Source: Pseudomonas yamanorum
GTDB lineage: Bacteria > Pseudomonadota > Gammaproteobacteria > Pseudomonadales > Pseudomonadaceae
Reading direction: 5' to 3'
Assembly (NCBI RefSeq): GCF_013386765.1
Contig: NZ_JACARE010000007.1
Span: forward strand, 1-64,000
Length of the DNA: 64,000 nt
Shown here in pieces: positions 36,898 to 52,035 of this stretch. Both the position numbers and the translations under genes were made by a program. The notes beneath the pieces are model-generated. The model ran no database searches, was not told the DNA's origin, and saw only the letters and a list, made by a program, of their open reading frames with translations. Every line of letters starts with the position of its first letter. Position 1 is the first letter of the stretch.

Positions 36898-37401
36898 GTG
36901 CGTAAGTTGACTCAATTGGTTCTCCTGGCGACTGTCCTGGTAGCGACCCCGGCCTTTGCCGAAATGAAGATTGCTGTTCTGAACTATCAGATGGCTTTGC
37001 TGGAATCCGATGCGGCCAAGAAATACGCCGTGGATGCCGAGAAGAAATTCGGTCCGCAACTGACCAAGCTGAAAACTCTGGAAAGCAGCGCCAAGGGCAT
37101 CCAGGACCGTCTGGTAGCCGGTGGCGACAAGATGCAGCAAGGCGAGCGCGAGCGTCTGGAGCTTGAATTCAAGCAAAAGGCCCGTGACTACCAGTTCCAG
37201 TCCAAGGAGCTGAACGAAGCCAAAGCTGTTGCTGACCGTGAAATGCTCAAGCAGCTCAAGCCGAAACTCGACAGCGCTGTGGAAGAAGTCATCAAGAAAG
37301 GTGCCTTTGACCTGGTATTCGAACGCGGTGCCGTCATCGACGTTAAACCTCAGTACGACATCACCCGTCAGGTGATCGAGCGCATGAATCAGCTGAAGTA
37401 A
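36898..37401 (+). CDS. skp: Periplasmic chaperone Skp (OmpH family)
   Basis: The product is 167 residues. It has a signal peptide (RKLTQLVLLATVLVATPAFA) and then the Skp pattern: a short beta segment (MKIAVLNYQMALLES) and long Lys/Glu-rich helical arms (about residues 50-125). Skp trimers hold unfolded outer-membrane proteins for BamA, encoded just upstream. The start is GTG at 36898, preceded by TAGGAG; no in-frame ATG lies before the signal peptide. lpxD starts 3 bases after the stop. Confidence 0.95.
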   Translation: MRKLTQLVLLATVLVATPAFAEMKIAVLNYQMALLESDAAKKYAVDAEKKFGPQLTKLKTLESSAKGIQDRLVAGGDKMQQGERERLELEFKQKARDYQFQSKELNEAKAVADREMLKQLKPKLDSAVEEVIKKGAFDLVFERGAVIDVKPQYDITRQVIERMNQLK

Positions 37402-37404
37402 GCC

Positions 37405-38460
37405 ATGACTGCGACTATCAAGCTCGGTCAATTGGCCGAGTTCCTGGGGGCCACCTTGCGTGGCTCCCCGGAGAAGGAAATCACTGGGCTAGCCACCTTG
37501 CAGGAGGCTGGCCCAGCTCAGTTGAGCTTCCTGGCAAACCCCCAATACCGTAAATACCTGGGCGACAGCCGTGCCGCAGCCGTGTTGCTGAAGGCCGCTG
37601 ATGCCGAAGGGTTTGTAGGGGATGCGTTGGTTGTTGCCGACCCGTACCTGGCGTATGCCCGGGTTTCGCACCTGTTCGATCCAAAACCCAAGGCTGCTGC
37701 CGGTATCCATCCTACGGCGGTGATCGCCGATGACGCGCAGGTCGATCCTGCCGCGAGCATCGGTGCTTTTGTGGTGATCGAAAGTGGTGCGCGCATCGGG
37801 GCGGACGTGACGATCGGCGCGCAAAGCTTTATCGGTGCCCGTAGCGAGATTGGTGCCGGTGGCTGGCTGGCCCCGCGTGTGACTTTGTACCACGACGTAC
37901 GCATTGGCGAACGTGTAGTGATTCAGTCGGGTGCCGTGATCGGTGGCGAGGGCTTCGGCTTCGCCAATTCGAAAGGTGTATGGAACAAGATTGCCCAGGT
38001 GGGCGGCGTGTTGATCGGCGATGACGTTGAAATTGGCGTCAATACCGCTGTTGACCGCGGCGCCTTGGCCGATACCGTCATAGGTAACGGCGTGAAACTG
38101 GATAACCAGATTCAGATCGCTCACAACGTGCAGATTGGCGATCACACTGCCATGGCAGCCTGCGTAGGGATTTCCGGTAGCACCAAGATTGGCAAGCATT
38201 GCATGCTCGCCGGCGGTGTTGGCCTGGTAGGTCATATCGAAGTGTGCGACAACGTATTCATCACCGGCATGACCATGGTGACCCATTCGATTACCGAACC
38301 TGGGGCCTATTCATCCGGTACGGCCATGCAGCCTGCGGCCGAATGGCGCAAGAGCGCGGCGCGTCTGAGGCAGCTCGACGACATCGCTCGGCGCCTGAAA
38401 CATCTGGAAAAGCGTGTTGGGGACGTGACCCCTGGCGGTAATGCTTCATCAGATGGCTGA
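37405..38460 (+). CDS. lpxD: UDP-3-O-(3-hydroxyacyl)glucosamine N-acyltransferase LpxD
   Basis: The product is 351 residues. It adds the second 3-hydroxyacyl chain, to N2 of UDP-3-O-acylglucosamine, in lipid A synthesis. The N-terminal uridine-binding domain ([20 protein letters not shown]) precedes a long hexapeptide beta-helix ([20 protein letters not shown] onward) and a C-terminal helical tail. The catalytic histidine region is [15 protein letters not shown]. It is the first of the lpxD-fabZ-lpxA-lpxB series. Confidence 0.97.
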   Translation: MTATIKLGQLAEFLGATLRGSPEKEITGLATLQEAGPAQLSFLANPQYRKYLGDSRAAAVLLKAADAEGFVGDALVVADPYLAYARVSHLFDPKPKAAAGIHPTAVIADDAQVDPAASIGAFVVIESGARIGADVTIGAQSFIGARSEIGAGGWLAPRVTLYHDVRIGERVVIQSGAVIGGEGFGFANSKGVWNKIAQVGGVLIGDDVEIGVNTAVDRGALADTVIGNGVKLDNQIQIAHNVQIGDHTAMAACVGISGSTKIGKHCMLAGGVGLVGHIEVCDNVFITGMTMVTHSITEPGAYSSGTAMQPAAEWRKSAARLRQLDDIARRLKHLEKRVGDVTPGGNASSDG

Positions 38461-38570
38461 TACCATTTCCATATCAAGTGTGCACAGCCGCTAGACTGCC
38501 TCCTTGATTTGCTAGAGGGGCGTGCCTTAGTCCGCACGCTCCCAATCTTTATTACAGGCTTCCCCCCGAA

Positions 38571-39011
38571 ATGATGGACATCAACGAGATTCGCGAATAC
38601 CTGCCTCACCGTTATCCGTTCCTGCTGGTGGACCGGGTGACGGACCTCAATGTTGAGGAAAAGCGCATTCGTGCCTACAAGAATGTCAGCATCAACGAAC
38701 CGTTCTTCAACGGTCACTTCCCTGCGCATCCCATCATGCCAGGCGTCTTGATCATCGAAGCAATGGCCCAGGCTGCCGGTATCCTTGGTTTCAAAATGCT
38801 CGACCTGAAGCCTGCCGATGGCACGCTTTACTATTTCGTGGGCTCCGACAAACTGCGCTTCCGCAACCCGGTCACCCCGGGCGATCAGTTGATCCTGGAA
38901 GCCAAGTTCATCAGCTGCAAGCGCCAGATCTGGAAGTTCGAATGCCAGGCCTCGGTCGACGGCAAGCCGGTGTGCTCGGCTGAAATCATCTGTGCGGAAC
39001 GCAAACTATGA
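38571..39011 (+). CDS. fabZ: 3-hydroxyacyl-ACP dehydratase FabZ
   Basis: The product is 146 residues, a hot-dog-fold dehydratase. It converts 3-hydroxyacyl-ACP to trans-2-enoyl-ACP and competes with lipid A enzymes for 3-hydroxyacyl-ACP, which explains its position between lpxD and lpxA. The catalytic pair is H49 (FFNGHFP) and E63 (VLIIEAMAQ). Two adjacent ATGs (38571, 38574) are possible starts. Its TGA overlaps the lpxA ATG. The 110-base gap before it may hold a promoter (TAGACT at 38492), but the -35 is poor. Confidence 0.97.
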   Translation: MMDINEIREYLPHRYPFLLVDRVTDLNVEEKRIRAYKNVSINEPFFNGHFPAHPIMPGVLIIEAMAQAAGILGFKMLDLKPADGTLYYFVGSDKLRFRNPVTPGDQLILEAKFISCKRQIWKFECQASVDGKPVCSAEIICAERKL

Positions 39012-39784
39012 GTTTGATTGACCCTCGCGCAATCATCGATCCGACGGCCGTGTTGGCCGCCGACGTTGAGGTCGGCCCTTGGTCGATCGTCGGCGCAGGT
39101 GTGGAAATCGGCGAGGGGACAGTCATCGGGCCGCACGTGATCCTCAAAGGCCCGACGCGGATTGGCAAACACAACCGCATCTATCAGTTTTCATCGATAG
39201 GCGAAGACACCCCGGACATGAAGTACAAGGGTGAAGAAACGCGCCTGGTAATCGGTGATCACAACATCATCCGTGAAGGCGTGACCATTCACCGCGGCAC
39301 CGTCCAGGACCGCGCAGAGACCACCCTGGGCGATCACAACCTGGTGATGGCCTATGCGCACATCGGCCATGACAGCGTGATCGGCAACCACTGCATCCTG
39401 GTCAACAACACTGCGTTGGCTGGCCACGTGCACGTTGATGACTGGGCGATCCTGTCCGGCTTCACCCTGGTGCATCAGTACTGCCATATCGGCGCCCATA
39501 GTTTTTCAGGCATGGGTACCGCGATTGGCAAGGACGTTCCGGCGTTTGTCACGGTATTCGGCAACCCGGCAGAAGCCCGCAGCATGAACTTCGAAGGCAT
39601 GCGCCGTCGTGGCTTCAGCGAAGACGCGATCCATGCCCTGCGCCGTGCCTACAAAGTGGTTTACCGCCAGGGGCTGACGGTGGACCAGGCCTTGACCGAA
39701 CTGACGGAGCCGGCCGCGCTGTTTCCCGAAGTTGCGACATTCCGTGACTCGATCCAGTCGTCGACTCGCGGCATCACCCGCTGA
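39008..39784 (+). CDS. lpxA: UDP-N-acetylglucosamine O-acyltransferase LpxA
   Basis: The product is 258 residues. It transfers a 3-hydroxyacyl chain from ACP to the 3-OH of UDP-GlcNAc, the first step of lipid A synthesis. Left-handed beta-helix hexads run from [14 protein letters not shown] to the [11 protein letters not shown] region; the catalytic histidine is in [10 protein letters not shown]. The C-terminal helical acyl-ACP-binding region is present ([20 protein letters not shown]). It overlaps fabZ by 4 bases; lpxB follows 2 bases after its stop. Confidence 0.98.
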   Translation: MSLIDPRAIIDPTAVLAADVEVGPWSIVGAGVEIGEGTVIGPHVILKGPTRIGKHNRIYQFSSIGEDTPDMKYKGEETRLVIGDHNIIREGVTIHRGTVQDRAETTLGDHNLVMAYAHIGHDSVIGNHCILVNNTALAGHVHVDDWAILSGFTLVHQYCHIGAHSFSGMGTAIGKDVPAFVTVFGNPAEARSMNFEGMRRRGFSEDAIHALRRAYKVVYRQGLTVDQALTELTEPAALFPEVATFRDSIQSSTRGITR

Positions 39785-39786
39785 TC

Positions 39787-40926
39787 ATGGCCAAGCTGCG
39801 TATAGCGTTGGTGGCCGGAGAAGCTTCCGGCGATATTCTCGGTGCAGGCCTGATGCGAGCCCTCAAGGCCCAGCATCCTGCGGTTGAATTCATCGGTGTC
39901 GGCGGTCCGCTGATGCAGGCTGAAGGCCTGACGTCCTACTTTCCCATGGAACGCTTGTCGGTCATGGGGCTGGTGGAGGTACTGGGCCGCTTGCGCGAGC
40001 TGCTGGCCCGCCGCAAGAAACTGATCCAGACCCTGATCGAAGAAAAGCCCGACGTCTTTATCGGAATCGACGCTCCGGACTTCACCCTCAATATCGAACT
40101 CAAGTTGCGTCAGGCCGGGATCAAGACCGTGCATTACGTCAGCCCGTCCGTGTGGGCGTGGCGGCAAAAGCGCGTGCTGAAGATCCGCGAAGGCTGCGAC
40201 CTGATGCTGACCCTGCTGCCGTTCGAGGCCCGGTTCTACGAAGAGAAGGGCGTACCGGTGCGGTTTGTCGGCCATACCCTGGCCGACACCATTCCGCTCC
40301 AGGCCGACCGCGCTGCCGCTCGCGCCGAGCTGGGCTTGCCTGACGGGCCGTTGGTGGCCTTGATGCCGGGTAGCCGTGGCGGTGAAGTCGGTCGTCTTGG
40401 CGCACTGTTTTTTGATGCCGCCGAACGCCTGCAAGCCTTGAAGCCGGGCGTACGCTTCGTATTGCCGTGCGCGAGCCCTCAGCGCCGTGTGCAAATTGAA
40501 GAATTGTTGGTAGGGCGCAACTTGCCGTTGACCCTGCTCGACGGCGGCTCGCACCTGGCCCTGGCGGCGTGCGATGCAGTGTTGATCGCCTCCGGCACCG
40601 CGACCCTGGAGGCCTTGCTCTACAAGCGCCCGATGGTCGTGGCCTATCGCCTGGCGCCGCTGACCTACTGGATTCTCAAGCGTATGGTCAAAAGCCCCTA
40701 CATCTCCCTGCCCAATTTGCTGGCCCAGCGTCTGCTGGTACCCGAATTGCTGCAGGACGATGCGACGCCTGAAGCCCTGGCACAAACCCTTTTCCCGCTG
40801 ATCGACGGCGGCGAAGAACAGACCCGTGGTTTCGACGAGATTCACCGTACCTTGCGCCGCGATGCGTCGAACCAGGCGGCGGATGCGGTGCTGACCTTGA
40901 TCGGCCATAAACAGGAAGCCCTATGA
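39787..40926 (+). CDS. lpxB: Lipid-A-disaccharide synthase LpxB
   Basis: The product is 379 residues, a GT19 glycosyltransferase. It condenses UDP-2,3-diacylglucosamine with lipid X to form the lipid A disaccharide. Typical blocks: [15 protein letters not shown] at the N-terminus, [28 protein letters not shown] and [22 protein letters not shown]. The gene overlaps rnhB by 4 bases (ATGA), as is usual in this cluster. Confidence 0.97.
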   Translation: MAKLRIALVAGEASGDILGAGLMRALKAQHPAVEFIGVGGPLMQAEGLTSYFPMERLSVMGLVEVLGRLRELLARRKKLIQTLIEEKPDVFIGIDAPDFTLNIELKLRQAGIKTVHYVSPSVWAWRQKRVLKIREGCDLMLTLLPFEARFYEEKGVPVRFVGHTLADTIPLQADRAAARAELGLPDGPLVALMPGSRGGEVGRLGALFFDAAERLQALKPGVRFVLPCASPQRRVQIEELLVGRNLPLTLLDGGSHLALAACDAVLIASGTATLEALLYKRPMVVAYRLAPLTYWILKRMVKSPYISLPNLLAQRLLVPELLQDDATPEALAQTLFPLIDGGEEQTRGFDEIHRTLRRDASNQAADAVLTLIGHKQEAL

Positions 40927-41555
40927 AGACGCAGATGGGCCTGGATTTCAGCCTAGTAGCCGATGCCCTTGATCTGGTGGCCGGTGTTGACGAAGTCGGT
41001 CGTGGCCCGCTGTGTGGCGCGGTCGTCACGGCCGCGGTGATTCTCGATCCGAACCGCCCGATCCTCGGCCTCAACGACTCGAAGAAACTCACCGAAGCCC
41101 GTCGCGAAAAGCTCTTTGACGAGATCTGTGAGAAAGCCCTGAGCTGGCACATCGCCCGGGCTGAAGTCGAAGAAATCGACAAATTGAATATCCTGCACGC
41201 CACCATGCTGGCCATGCAGCGCGCCATTGAGGGCCTGCACATCACGCCAAAAATGGCGATGATCGACGGCAACCGCTGCCCCAAGCTGACCATGCCGGCG
41301 GAAGCGGTGGTCAAGGGTGACAGCAAGGTGCCGGCGATTGCCGCCGCCTCGATCCTCGCCAAAGTCAGCCGTGATCGTGAAATGGCAGCGTTCGAATTGA
41401 TCTATCCCGGCTACGGGATGGGTGGACATAAGGGCTACCCGACGCCCGTTCATCTGGAAGCTCTGGCTCGTCTTGGCCCGACCCCGATCCACCGACGCTC
41501 GTTCGCCCCGGTTCGCCAGGCTTACGAGGCGCGGGAAAGCCTGATCGAGGTTTAG
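40923..41555 (+). CDS. rnhB: Ribonuclease HII
   Basis: The product is 210 residues. It cleaves the RNA strand of RNA-DNA hybrids, including single ribonucleotides in duplex DNA. The active-site block [15 protein letters not shown] and the later [10 protein letters not shown] and [12 protein letters not shown] motifs are intact. Its start overlaps lpxB. A hairpin lies between its stop and dnaE. Confidence 0.97.
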   Translation: MKTQMGLDFSLVADALDLVAGVDEVGRGPLCGAVVTAAVILDPNRPILGLNDSKKLTEARREKLFDEICEKALSWHIARAEVEEIDKLNILHATMLAMQRAIEGLHITPKMAMIDGNRCPKLTMPAEAVVKGDSKVPAIAAASILAKVSRDREMAAFELIYPGYGMGGHKGYPTPVHLEALARLGPTPIHRRSFAPVRQAYEARESLIEV

Positions 41556-41576
41556 CAGCAAGGCTGATGTTTTTGC

Positions 41577-41602
41577 CAAGGCCCGGTACAATCCGGGCCT
41601 TG
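41577..41602 (+). terminator. Hairpin between rnhB and dnaE
   Basis: CAAGGCCCGG (41577-41586) pairs with CCGGGCCTTG (41593-41602) around the loop TACAAT, followed by TTG. The loop is also a good -10 hexamer, so the same site could end rnhB transcription and start dnaE transcription; only the hairpin is certain. Confidence 0.65.
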
Positions 41603-41631
41603 TTGTCTCCACGTTTTTAGACAGGATCACT

Positions 41632-44600
41632 ATGCCGGCTTCATTCGTTCACCTGCGCCTGCACACTGAATACTCCCTGGTCGACGGCCTGGTACGGATC
41701 AAACCCCTGGTCAAGACCCTGGTGGGCATGAACATGCCCGCCGTGGCGGTGACCGACCAGAACAACATGTGTTCCCTGGTCAAGTTCTACAAGGCCGCCA
41801 TGGGCGCCGGCATCAAGCCGATCTGCGGCGCCGACCTGTGGCTGTCCAACAAAGACCCCGATAACCCACTGAGCCGCATCAGCCTGCTGGCGATGAACGG
41901 CGTTGGTTATCGCAACCTCACCGAACTGATTTCCCGCGGTTTTATCGACGGCCAGCGCAACGGCTCGATCATCATCGAGCGTGAATGGGTGGCCGAAGCC
42001 AGCGAAGGGCTGATCATGCTCTCGGCGGCCAAAGAGGGTGAAATCGGTATCGCGTTGTTGGGCGGCAATCCTCACGAGGCCGAAGTGCTCGCCCGTGAAT
42101 GGATGGACGTGTTCCCCGACCGCTTCTACCTGGAAATCCAGCGCACCAATCGCCCCAATGATGAAGAGCAGTTGCACGCCGCCGTGGCCCTGGCTGAAAA
42201 GCTCGGCGCGCCGCTGGTGGCGACCAACGATGTGCGCTTTATCAAGAAGGAAGACTTCGAGGCCCACGAAACTCGCGTCTGTATTGGCGAAGGCCGGGCG
42301 CTGGACGATCCGCGCCGCTCGAAAAACTACAGCGAAGAGCAGTACCTCAAAAGCGCCGATGAAATGGCCGAGTTGTTCAGCGACCTCCCCGAGGCCCTGG
42401 AAAACTCCGTCGAAATCGCCAAGCGCTGCAATATTGAAGTGAAGCTGGGCAAGCACTTTCTGCCCAACTTCCCGATTCCCGATGGCATGACCATCGACGA
42501 GTATTTCCGCAAGGTATCCTTCGACGGTCTGGAGGAGCGCCTGAGCGTCCTGCTGCCCAAGGACACCACTGAAGATTATGAAGCCAAGCGCCAGGTCTAC
42601 GTCGATCGGCTGAATTTCGAGCTGGATATCATCATCCAGATGGGGTTCCCCGGTTACTTCCTGATCGTAATGGACTTTATCCAGTGGGCCAAAAGCAACG
42701 GCGTGCCGGTGGGCCCAGGCCGTGGATCGGGTGCCGGGTCGCTGGTGGCCTATGTGCAGAAGATCACCGACCTCGACCCGCTGGAATATGACCTGCTGTT
42801 CGAACGGTTCCTTAACCCGGAACGGGTATCGATGCCCGACTTCGACGTCGACTTCTGCATGGACGGTCGCGACCGGGTAATCGAATACGTAGCCGAGAAG
42901 TACGGTCGCAACGCTGTAAGCCAGATCATCACCTTCGGTTCCATGGCGGCCAAAGCGGTAATCCGCGACGTGGCCCGGGTGCAGGGCAAGTCCTACGGCC
43001 TGGCTGACCGCCTGTCGAAGATGATCCCGTTTGAAGTCGGCATGACCCTGGAAAAAGCCTACGAGCAAGAAGAAATCCTGCGGGACTTCATCAAGGTCGA
43101 TGAAGAAGCGGCTGAAATCTGGGACATGGCGCGCAAACTTGAAGGCGTGGTGCGGAACGTCGGTAAACACGCCGGTGGTGTAGTAATCGCTCCTACCAAG
43201 CTGACGGACTTTTCGCCGATCTATTGCGATGAAGAAGGCGACGGCCTGGTAACCCAGTTCGACAAGGACGACGTGGAGGCGGCCGGCCTGGTGAAGTTCG
43301 ACTTCCTCGGCCTGCGTACCCTGACGATCATCGACTGGGCGCTGAAGACCATCAACCGCGAGCGCGCCAAGATCGATGAGCCGCCGCTGGATATCGCGTT
43401 TATCCCGCTGGACGACAAGCCGACGTACCAGTTGCTGCAAAAAGCCGAAACCACGGCCGTGTTCCAGCTTGAATCCCGCGGCATGAAAGAGCTGATCAAA
43501 AAGCTCAAGCCCGACTGCCTGGAAGACTTGATCGCACTGGTGGCCCTGTTCCGTCCGGGCCCGCTGCAATCGGGCATGGTGGATGACTTCATCAACCGTA
43601 AGCACGGGCGTGCCGAACTGGCTTACCCGCACTCCGATTACCAGTACGAAGGGCTCAAGCCCGTACTGGCACCGACCTACGGCATCATCCTGTATCAAGA
43701 ACAGGTGATGCAGATTGCCCAGGTGATGGCCGGCTACACCCTGGGTGGCGCCGACATGCTGCGTCGGGCCATGGGTAAGAAAAAACCCGAGGAAATGGCC
43801 AAGCAGCGCGGCGGTTTCATTGAAGGTTGCGCCACCAACAATATCGACGCTGACCTTGCCGGTAACATCTTCGACCTGGTGGAGAAATTCGCCGGTTACG
43901 GCTTCAACAAGTCCCACTCCGCCGCCTATGGCCTGGTTTCCTACCAGACCGCGTGGCTGAAGGCTCACTACCCGGCGCCGTTCATGGCCGCGGTACTGTC
44001 TGCGGATATGCACAACACCGACAAGGTCGTGACCTTGATCGAGGAAGTGCGCACCATGAAGCTGCGCCTCGACGCGCCGGACGTGAACACCTCCGAGTTC
44101 AAGTTCACGGTGAACGACGAAGGCCGCATCATTTATGGCCTCGGCGCGATCAAGGGCGTGGGCGAAGGCCCGGTGGAGGCGATTACCGAAGCGCGCCAGG
44201 ACGGGCCGTTCAAGGACCTGTTCGACTTCTGCGCCCGGGTCGACCTCAAGCGCATCAACAAACGTACCCTGGACGGCCTGATTCGCAGCGGCGCCCTGGA
44301 TCGCCTGGGCCCGTACTTCCATGATGAGCCGAAGGCATACCAGGCCAACATCGACCGCAACCGCGCGGTGTTGCTGACTGCCATGGAAGAAGCGATCAAG
44401 GCTGCCGAGCAGACTGCCCGCACCCACGACAGTGGCCACGCCGACCTGTTTGGCGGGCTGTTCGTCGAAGCAGACGCCGACGTCTACGCCAACCATCGCA
44501 AGGCCAAGGACCTGACCCTCAAGGAACGCCTCAAGGGCGAGAAAGACACCCTGGGCCTGTACCTCACCGGTCACCCGATTGATGAGTACGAAGGTGAGAT

Positions 44601-45153
44601 CCGGCGGTTCGCCCGTCAGCGCATCATCGACCTGAAGCCGGCGCGGGATACCCAGACCGTCGCGGGTATGATCATCGCCCTGCGGGTGATGAAGAACAAA
44701 AAGGGCGACAAGATGGGGTTCATCACCCTTGACGACCGCTCGGGCCGGATCGAAGCTTCGTTGTTCGCCGATGCGTTCCACTCCGCCCAGTCGCTGCTGC
44801 AGACCGACGCCATGGTGGTGGTGGAAGGGGAGGTCAGCAACGACGACTTCTCCGGCGGCCTGCGCCTGCGGATCAAACGCGTGATGAGCATGGAAGATGC
44901 CCGCACCAACCTGGCCGAAAGCCTGCGCCTGAAGGTCAAGACCGATGCGCTCAAAGGCGATCAGCTACGCTGGTTGGGCGACTTGCTTAAACGCCACCGT
45001 GGCGCCTGCCCGGTGACCATGGAATACACCCGCGACGATGCCAAGGCGATGTTGCAGTTTGGTGAGACGTGGCGAATTGATCCCGCTGATGGCTTGATTC
45101 AAGCATTGCGTGACCAGTTCGGGCGTGACAACGTCTTCCTCCAATACCGTTGA
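41632..45153 (+). CDS. dnaE: DNA polymerase III alpha subunit
   Basis: The product is 1173 residues, the chromosomal replicase catalytic subunit of DnaE1 type. The N-terminal PHP domain starts at [14 protein letters not shown]. The polymerase core carries [13 protein letters not shown] and the catalytic aspartate block PDFDVDF (402-408). The tandem HhH and OB-fold ([19 protein letters not shown]) lie in the last quarter, with a tau-binding C-terminus. It follows rnhB and precedes accA, the conserved order. Confidence 0.98.
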   Translation: MPASFVHLRLHTEYSLVDGLVRIKPLVKTLVGMNMPAVAVTDQNNMCSLVKFYKAAMGAGIKPICGADLWLSNKDPDNPLSRISLLAMNGVGYRNLTELISRGFIDGQRNGSIIIEREWVAEASEGLIMLSAAKEGEIGIALLGGNPHEAEVLAREWMDVFPDRFYLEIQRTNRPNDEEQLHAAVALAEKLGAPLVATNDVRFIKKEDFEAHETRVCIGEGRALDDPRRSKNYSEEQYLKSADEMAELFSDLPEALENSVEIAKRCNIEVKLGKHFLPNFPIPDGMTIDEYFRKVSFDGLEERLSVLLPKDTTEDYEAKRQVYVDRLNFELDIIIQMGFPGYFLIVMDFIQWAKSNGVPVGPGRGSGAGSLVAYVQKITDLDPLEYDLLFERFLNPERVSMPDFDVDFCMDGRDRVIEYVAEKYGRNAVSQIITFGSMAAKAVIRDVARVQGKSYGLADRLSKMIPFEVGMTLEKAYEQEEILRDFIKVDEEAAEIWDMARKLEGVVRNVGKHAGGVVIAPTKLTDFSPIYCDEEGDGLVTQFDKDDVEAAGLVKFDFLGLRTLTIIDWALKTINRERAKIDEPPLDIAFIPLDDKPTYQLLQKAETTAVFQLESRGMKELIKKLKPDCLEDLIALVALFRPGPLQSGMVDDFINRKHGRAELAYPHSDYQYEGLKPVLAPTYGIILYQEQVMQIAQVMAGYTLGGADMLRRAMGKKKPEEMAKQRGGFIEGCATNNIDADLAGNIFDLVEKFAGYGFNKSHSAAYGLVSYQTAWLKAHYPAPFMAAVLSADMHNTDKVVTLIEEVRTMKLRLDAPDVNTSEFKFTVNDEGRIIYGLGAIKGVGEGPVEAITEARQDGPFKDLFDFCARVDLKRINKRTLDGLIRSGALDRLGPYFHDEPKAYQANIDRNRAVLLTAMEEAIKAAEQTARTHDSGHADLFGGLFVEADADVYANHRKAKDLTLKERLKGEKDTLGLYLTGHPIDEYEGEIRRFARQRIIDLKPARDTQTVAGMIIALRVMKNKKGDKMGFITLDDRSGRIEASLFADAFHSAQSLLQTDAMVVVEGEVSNDDFSGGLRLRIKRVMSMEDARTNLAESLRLKVKTDALKGDQLRWLGDLLKRHRGACPVTMEYTRDDAKAMLQFGETWRIDPADGLIQALRDQFGRDNVFLQYR

Positions 45154-45157
45154 TGGG

Positions 45158-45181
45158 TCAGGCGGTACCAAGAACGCCTGA
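45158..45181 (+). terminator. Weak hairpin between dnaE and accA
   Basis: TCAGGCG (45158-45164) pairs with CGCCTGA (45175-45181), 7 bp with a 10-base loop, directly after the dnaE stop. No T-run follows, so termination would be partial. accA begins 112 bases later. Confidence 0.4.
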
Positions 45182-45293
45182 TCTCGACCCAATATTTAAT
45201 CTCGACCTAAACACGCCTCTCCCTTAAGGTAGGGCGCGAATAGACAACCGGCTGGCCAGGCACTCCCTGGCCGTCGACCCAAGACGGACGCTT

Positions 45294-46241
45294 ATGAACC
45301 CGAATTTTCTTGATTTCGAACAGCCGATCGCTGACCTGCAAGCCAAGATCGAAGAACTGCGCCTGGTCGGCAATGACAATTCGCTGAATATCGGCGATGA
45401 AATCGCTCGCCTGCAAGACAAGAGCAGCACGCTCACCGAAGACATCTTCGGCAAGCTGACCAGCTGGCAGATCGCGCGCCTGGCCCGCCACCCGCGCCGT
45501 CCGTACACCCTGGACTACATCGAACACATCTTCACCGAGTTCGATGAGCTGCACGGCGACCGTCATTTCTCCGACGACGCGGCCATCGTGGGCGGTATCG
45601 CCCGCCTGGACGACCAGCCGGTGATGGTGATCGGTCACCAGAAAGGCCGTGAAGTGCGCGAGAAGGTTCGCCGCAACTTCGGCATGCCGCGCCCCGAAGG
45701 CTACCGCAAGGCTTGCCGCCTGATGGAAATGGCCGAGCGCTTCAAGATGCCGATCCTGACCTTCATCGACACCCCGGGCGCCTACCCAGGTATCGACGCT
45801 GAAGAGCGCAACCAGAGCGAGGCGATTGCCTGGAACCTGCGGGTGATGGCGCGTCTGAAGACGCCGATCATCGCGACCGTGATCGGTGAAGGCGGTTCCG
45901 GCGGCGCACTGGCCATTGGCGTCTGCGACCAGCTGAACATGCTGCAATATTCGACCTATGCGGTGATCTCGCCGGAAGGTTGCGCCTCGATCCTGTGGAA
46001 AACCGCCGAGAAAGCACCGGACGCTGCCGAAGCCATGGGCATCACCGCTGATCGCCTGAAAGGCCTGGGCATCGTGGACAAAGTGATCGCCGAGCCATTG
46101 GGCGGCGCCCACCGTGACCCGGCTGCCGCGGCCGCGACCATTCGTGCCGAACTCGGCTCGCAACTGGCGATGCTCAAGAAGTTCGACAACGAGGCGCTGC
46201 TGGCCCGTCGTTACGAGCGACTGATGAGCTACGGTCTCTAA
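45294..46241 (+). CDS. accA: Acetyl-CoA carboxylase carboxyltransferase subunit alpha
   Basis: The product is 315 residues. With AccD it transfers the carboxyl group from biotin to acetyl-CoA, making malonyl-CoA for fatty-acid synthesis. Typical blocks are [57 protein letters not shown] and [16 protein letters not shown] (crotonase-like oxyanion region). The start at 45294 fits the family length. A nested REP element follows the stop. Confidence 0.98.
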   Translation: MNPNFLDFEQPIADLQAKIEELRLVGNDNSLNIGDEIARLQDKSSTLTEDIFGKLTSWQIARLARHPRRPYTLDYIEHIFTEFDELHGDRHFSDDAAIVGGIARLDDQPVMVIGHQKGREVREKVRRNFGMPRPEGYRKACRLMEMAERFKMPILTFIDTPGAYPGIDAEERNQSEAIAWNLRVMARLKTPIIATVIGEGGSGGALAIGVCDQLNMLQYSTYAVISPEGCASILWKTAEKAPDAAEAMGITADRLKGLGIVDKVIAEPLGGAHRDPAAAAATIRAELGSQLAMLKKFDNEALLARRYERLMSYGL

Positions 46242-46258
46242 GTCGACGCCGTATTAAA

Positions 46259-46378
46259 TGTGGGAGCGGGCTTGTGTGGGAGCTGGCTTGCCTGCGATGG
46301 CATCAACTCGGTGCAATAGATAAACCTAGTTGTTTGCATCGCGGGCAAGCCCGGCTCCCACACAAGCCAGCTCCCACA
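46259..46378. repeat. Nested REP element: one REP pair inside another
   Basis: The outer arms are 46259-46274 and 46363-46378; the inner arms are about 46275-46304 and 46336-46362. Both pairs are of the GTGGGAGC type and face inward. The inner doublet sits exactly inside the outer, with TGTGGG/CCCACA sequence repeated at each junction. It lies between accA and tilS, upstream of the tilS start. Confidence 0.85.
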
Positions 46379-46431
46379 TTTGCTTTGTGTATGCTGGGTT
46401 GTCGCATTCCAGATTGATGGCGTTCTTTGCT

Positions 46432-47751
46432 ATGAAGCCCACCTTAACCGCCAAACTTCTGCAAACCCTTCCCCCCTGGCGCAACGCCCCGGCCTGGCAT
46501 ATCGCGTTCTCCGGCGGTCTCGACTCCACCGTCCTGCTGCACCTTCTGGCCACTCTGGCCAAAACTGACAAACTTCCGCCACTCAGTGCGCTGCATGTTC
46601 ATCATGGGCTGCAAGCTGCGGCTGACGCGTGGCCGGCTCATTGCCAGGCCGTGTGTGACGCCCTGGGCGTGCCCCTGCGGGTGATCCGTGTGCAGGTGCA
46701 ACAAGGCGCAAGCCTGGAGCGTGCCGCCCGTGAGGCGCGGTATCAGGCGTTTGCCGAGGTCACCGGGGCAGGGGAGTTGCTGATCACCGGCCAGCACCGC
46801 GACGATCAGGCCGAAACCTTGCTGTTTCGCTTGTTACGTGGGGCTGGTGTACGTGGGCTGGCGGCAATGCCCGCGCAACGTCCGTTGGCGGGCGGATATC
46901 TGGTTCGCCCCTTGCTGGCGGTATCCCGCGCCGATCTGGAAGCCTACGCCCGCGAGCAGGACTTAACCTGGATCGAAGACCCGTCCAACGCCGATCCGCG
47001 TTTCTCGCGCAATTACCTGCGCCACCATGTTTTCCCGCAGCTTGCCAAGCGTTGGCCTCAGGCCGTCAGCACCATGGCCCGCAGCGCCGAACACTTGAGC
47101 GAAGCCCAGGGCCTGCTCGACGAACTGGCACAAATGGACCTGCTTGCCGCGAGCCGACTCTCGGCGTTTCCCTGGCTGGCGTTGCCCTCGCTGACCCTTG
47201 AGCCGCTTGCCGCGCTCTCCGAGGCCCGCCAGCGCAACGCACTCATGCACTGGCTGACACCGCTGACACGCTTGCCCGACAGCGAACACTGGGCCGGTTG
47301 GTCGACCTTGCGCGACGCCAGGGAAGACGCACAGCCCCTGTGGCGCCTGGCCGACGGTGAATTGCACCGCTGTGCCGGGCAGATCTGGTGGTTACCCGCC
47401 AGTTGGTCGGAATTTTCTGACGCGCCGGTGAACTGGTCACACCCGCAAAACCCACTACAGTTACCCGGTAACGGCCAACTGCATTTCAGTGGCAGCGCAC
47501 CTGAGAGCCCCTTGAGCATCCGTTATCGCCAGGGCGGCGAAATCATGGAATTGCCAGGCCGGGGCCGGCGAGACCTGAAGCGGTTGCTTAACGAAAGTGC
47601 AATACCAGGCTTCATCCGTGGCAGATTGCCGCTGCTGTATCAGGGCCAACAATTGCTGGCTGTGGCCAACCTGCCGGGGCTTGCGACAGGTGGCGGTACC
47701 GGCTGGCAATTACATTGGATACCACCAACCTGCGATCAAGGTTTGAGCTGA
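46432..47751 (+). CDS. tilS: tRNA(Ile)-lysidine synthetase TilS
   Basis: The product is 439 residues. It attaches lysine to C34 of tRNA-Ile(CAU) using ATP, so the tRNA reads AUA as isoleucine. The PP-loop motif is SGGLDST (27-33). The later HHGLQAAADAW and TGQHRDDQAETLLFRLLRG segments and a C-terminal TilS domain (SIRYRQGGEIMELPGRGRRDLKRL) are present. I use the ATG at 46432; 46417 is an alternative. Reading further upstream would run into the REP element. Confidence 0.94.
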   Translation: MKPTLTAKLLQTLPPWRNAPAWHIAFSGGLDSTVLLHLLATLAKTDKLPPLSALHVHHGLQAAADAWPAHCQAVCDALGVPLRVIRVQVQQGASLERAAREARYQAFAEVTGAGELLITGQHRDDQAETLLFRLLRGAGVRGLAAMPAQRPLAGGYLVRPLLAVSRADLEAYAREQDLTWIEDPSNADPRFSRNYLRHHVFPQLAKRWPQAVSTMARSAEHLSEAQGLLDELAQMDLLAASRLSAFPWLALPSLTLEPLAALSEARQRNALMHWLTPLTRLPDSEHWAGWSTLRDAREDAQPLWRLADGELHRCAGQIWWLPASWSEFSDAPVNWSHPQNPLQLPGNGQLHFSGSAPESPLSIRYRQGGEIMELPGRGRRDLKRLLNESAIPGFIRGRLPLLYQGQQLLAVANLPGLATGGGTGWQLHWIPPTCDQGLS

Positions 47752-48003
47752 TAGAGCCTTTCCGGTAGACTACGCTCCCTTCTTGATACAACTTCTGTGG
47801 ATTCGCCTGAATCGCAGGAGTTGCCGATTACCAAGCAGTCTTTGCTGGGCGATTCCAAAAAATGTGTAGCGATCAACGTACCGGTGTTTCATTGCTGGTC
47901 TGTCACAACGCGGCGGTTTTTTTGAAAGGTGCACTGTGATTAATGCAGGTGATCGGGGGCTTCGGCCTTCCTTCGCTTTCCCCGGCGGCTCGGACCGCTT
48001 TAA

Positions 48004-50507
<2,504 letters not shown>

Positions 50508-50525
50508 TATCGGCGAACCTAATTC

Positions 50526-50591
50526 TGTAGGAGCCGGCTTGCCGGCGATGGCATCCTCAAAAACGCCATCGCCGGCAAGCCGGCTCCTACA
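50526..50591. repeat. Perfect palindromic REP (GTAGGAGC type) between kdsA and eno
   Basis: The 27-base arms 50526-50552 and 50565-50591 are perfect inverted copies with a 12-base loop. It is the cleanest REP hairpin in the window, lying between two same-direction genes that form one operon in other bacteria, so it may reduce read-through from kdsA. Confidence 0.92.
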
Positions 50592-50631
50592 AAGCAGCAA
50601 TGTGCGCGACAAGTTAAATCGAGCGGTATAG

Positions 50632-51954
<1,323 letters not shown>

Positions 51955-52035
51955 TTGTTAAATGGTAAAAGGTCAGCGGATTACGTCGGAAAAATCACGA
52001 CAGCGTGAATTTCGACGCTAATCTCATGACTAACA

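Noticed and set aside
34480..37431. Antisense open frame of 983 codons across bamA and skp
   Set aside because: It is a shadow of two genuine genes; it spans their junction and has no recognisable motifs.
41641..44781. Antisense open frame of 1046 codons across dnaE
   Set aside because: It mirrors dnaE in the complementary frame, a usual effect of GC-rich third positions. The dnaE protein is fully conserved and the antisense translation has no domain-like pattern.
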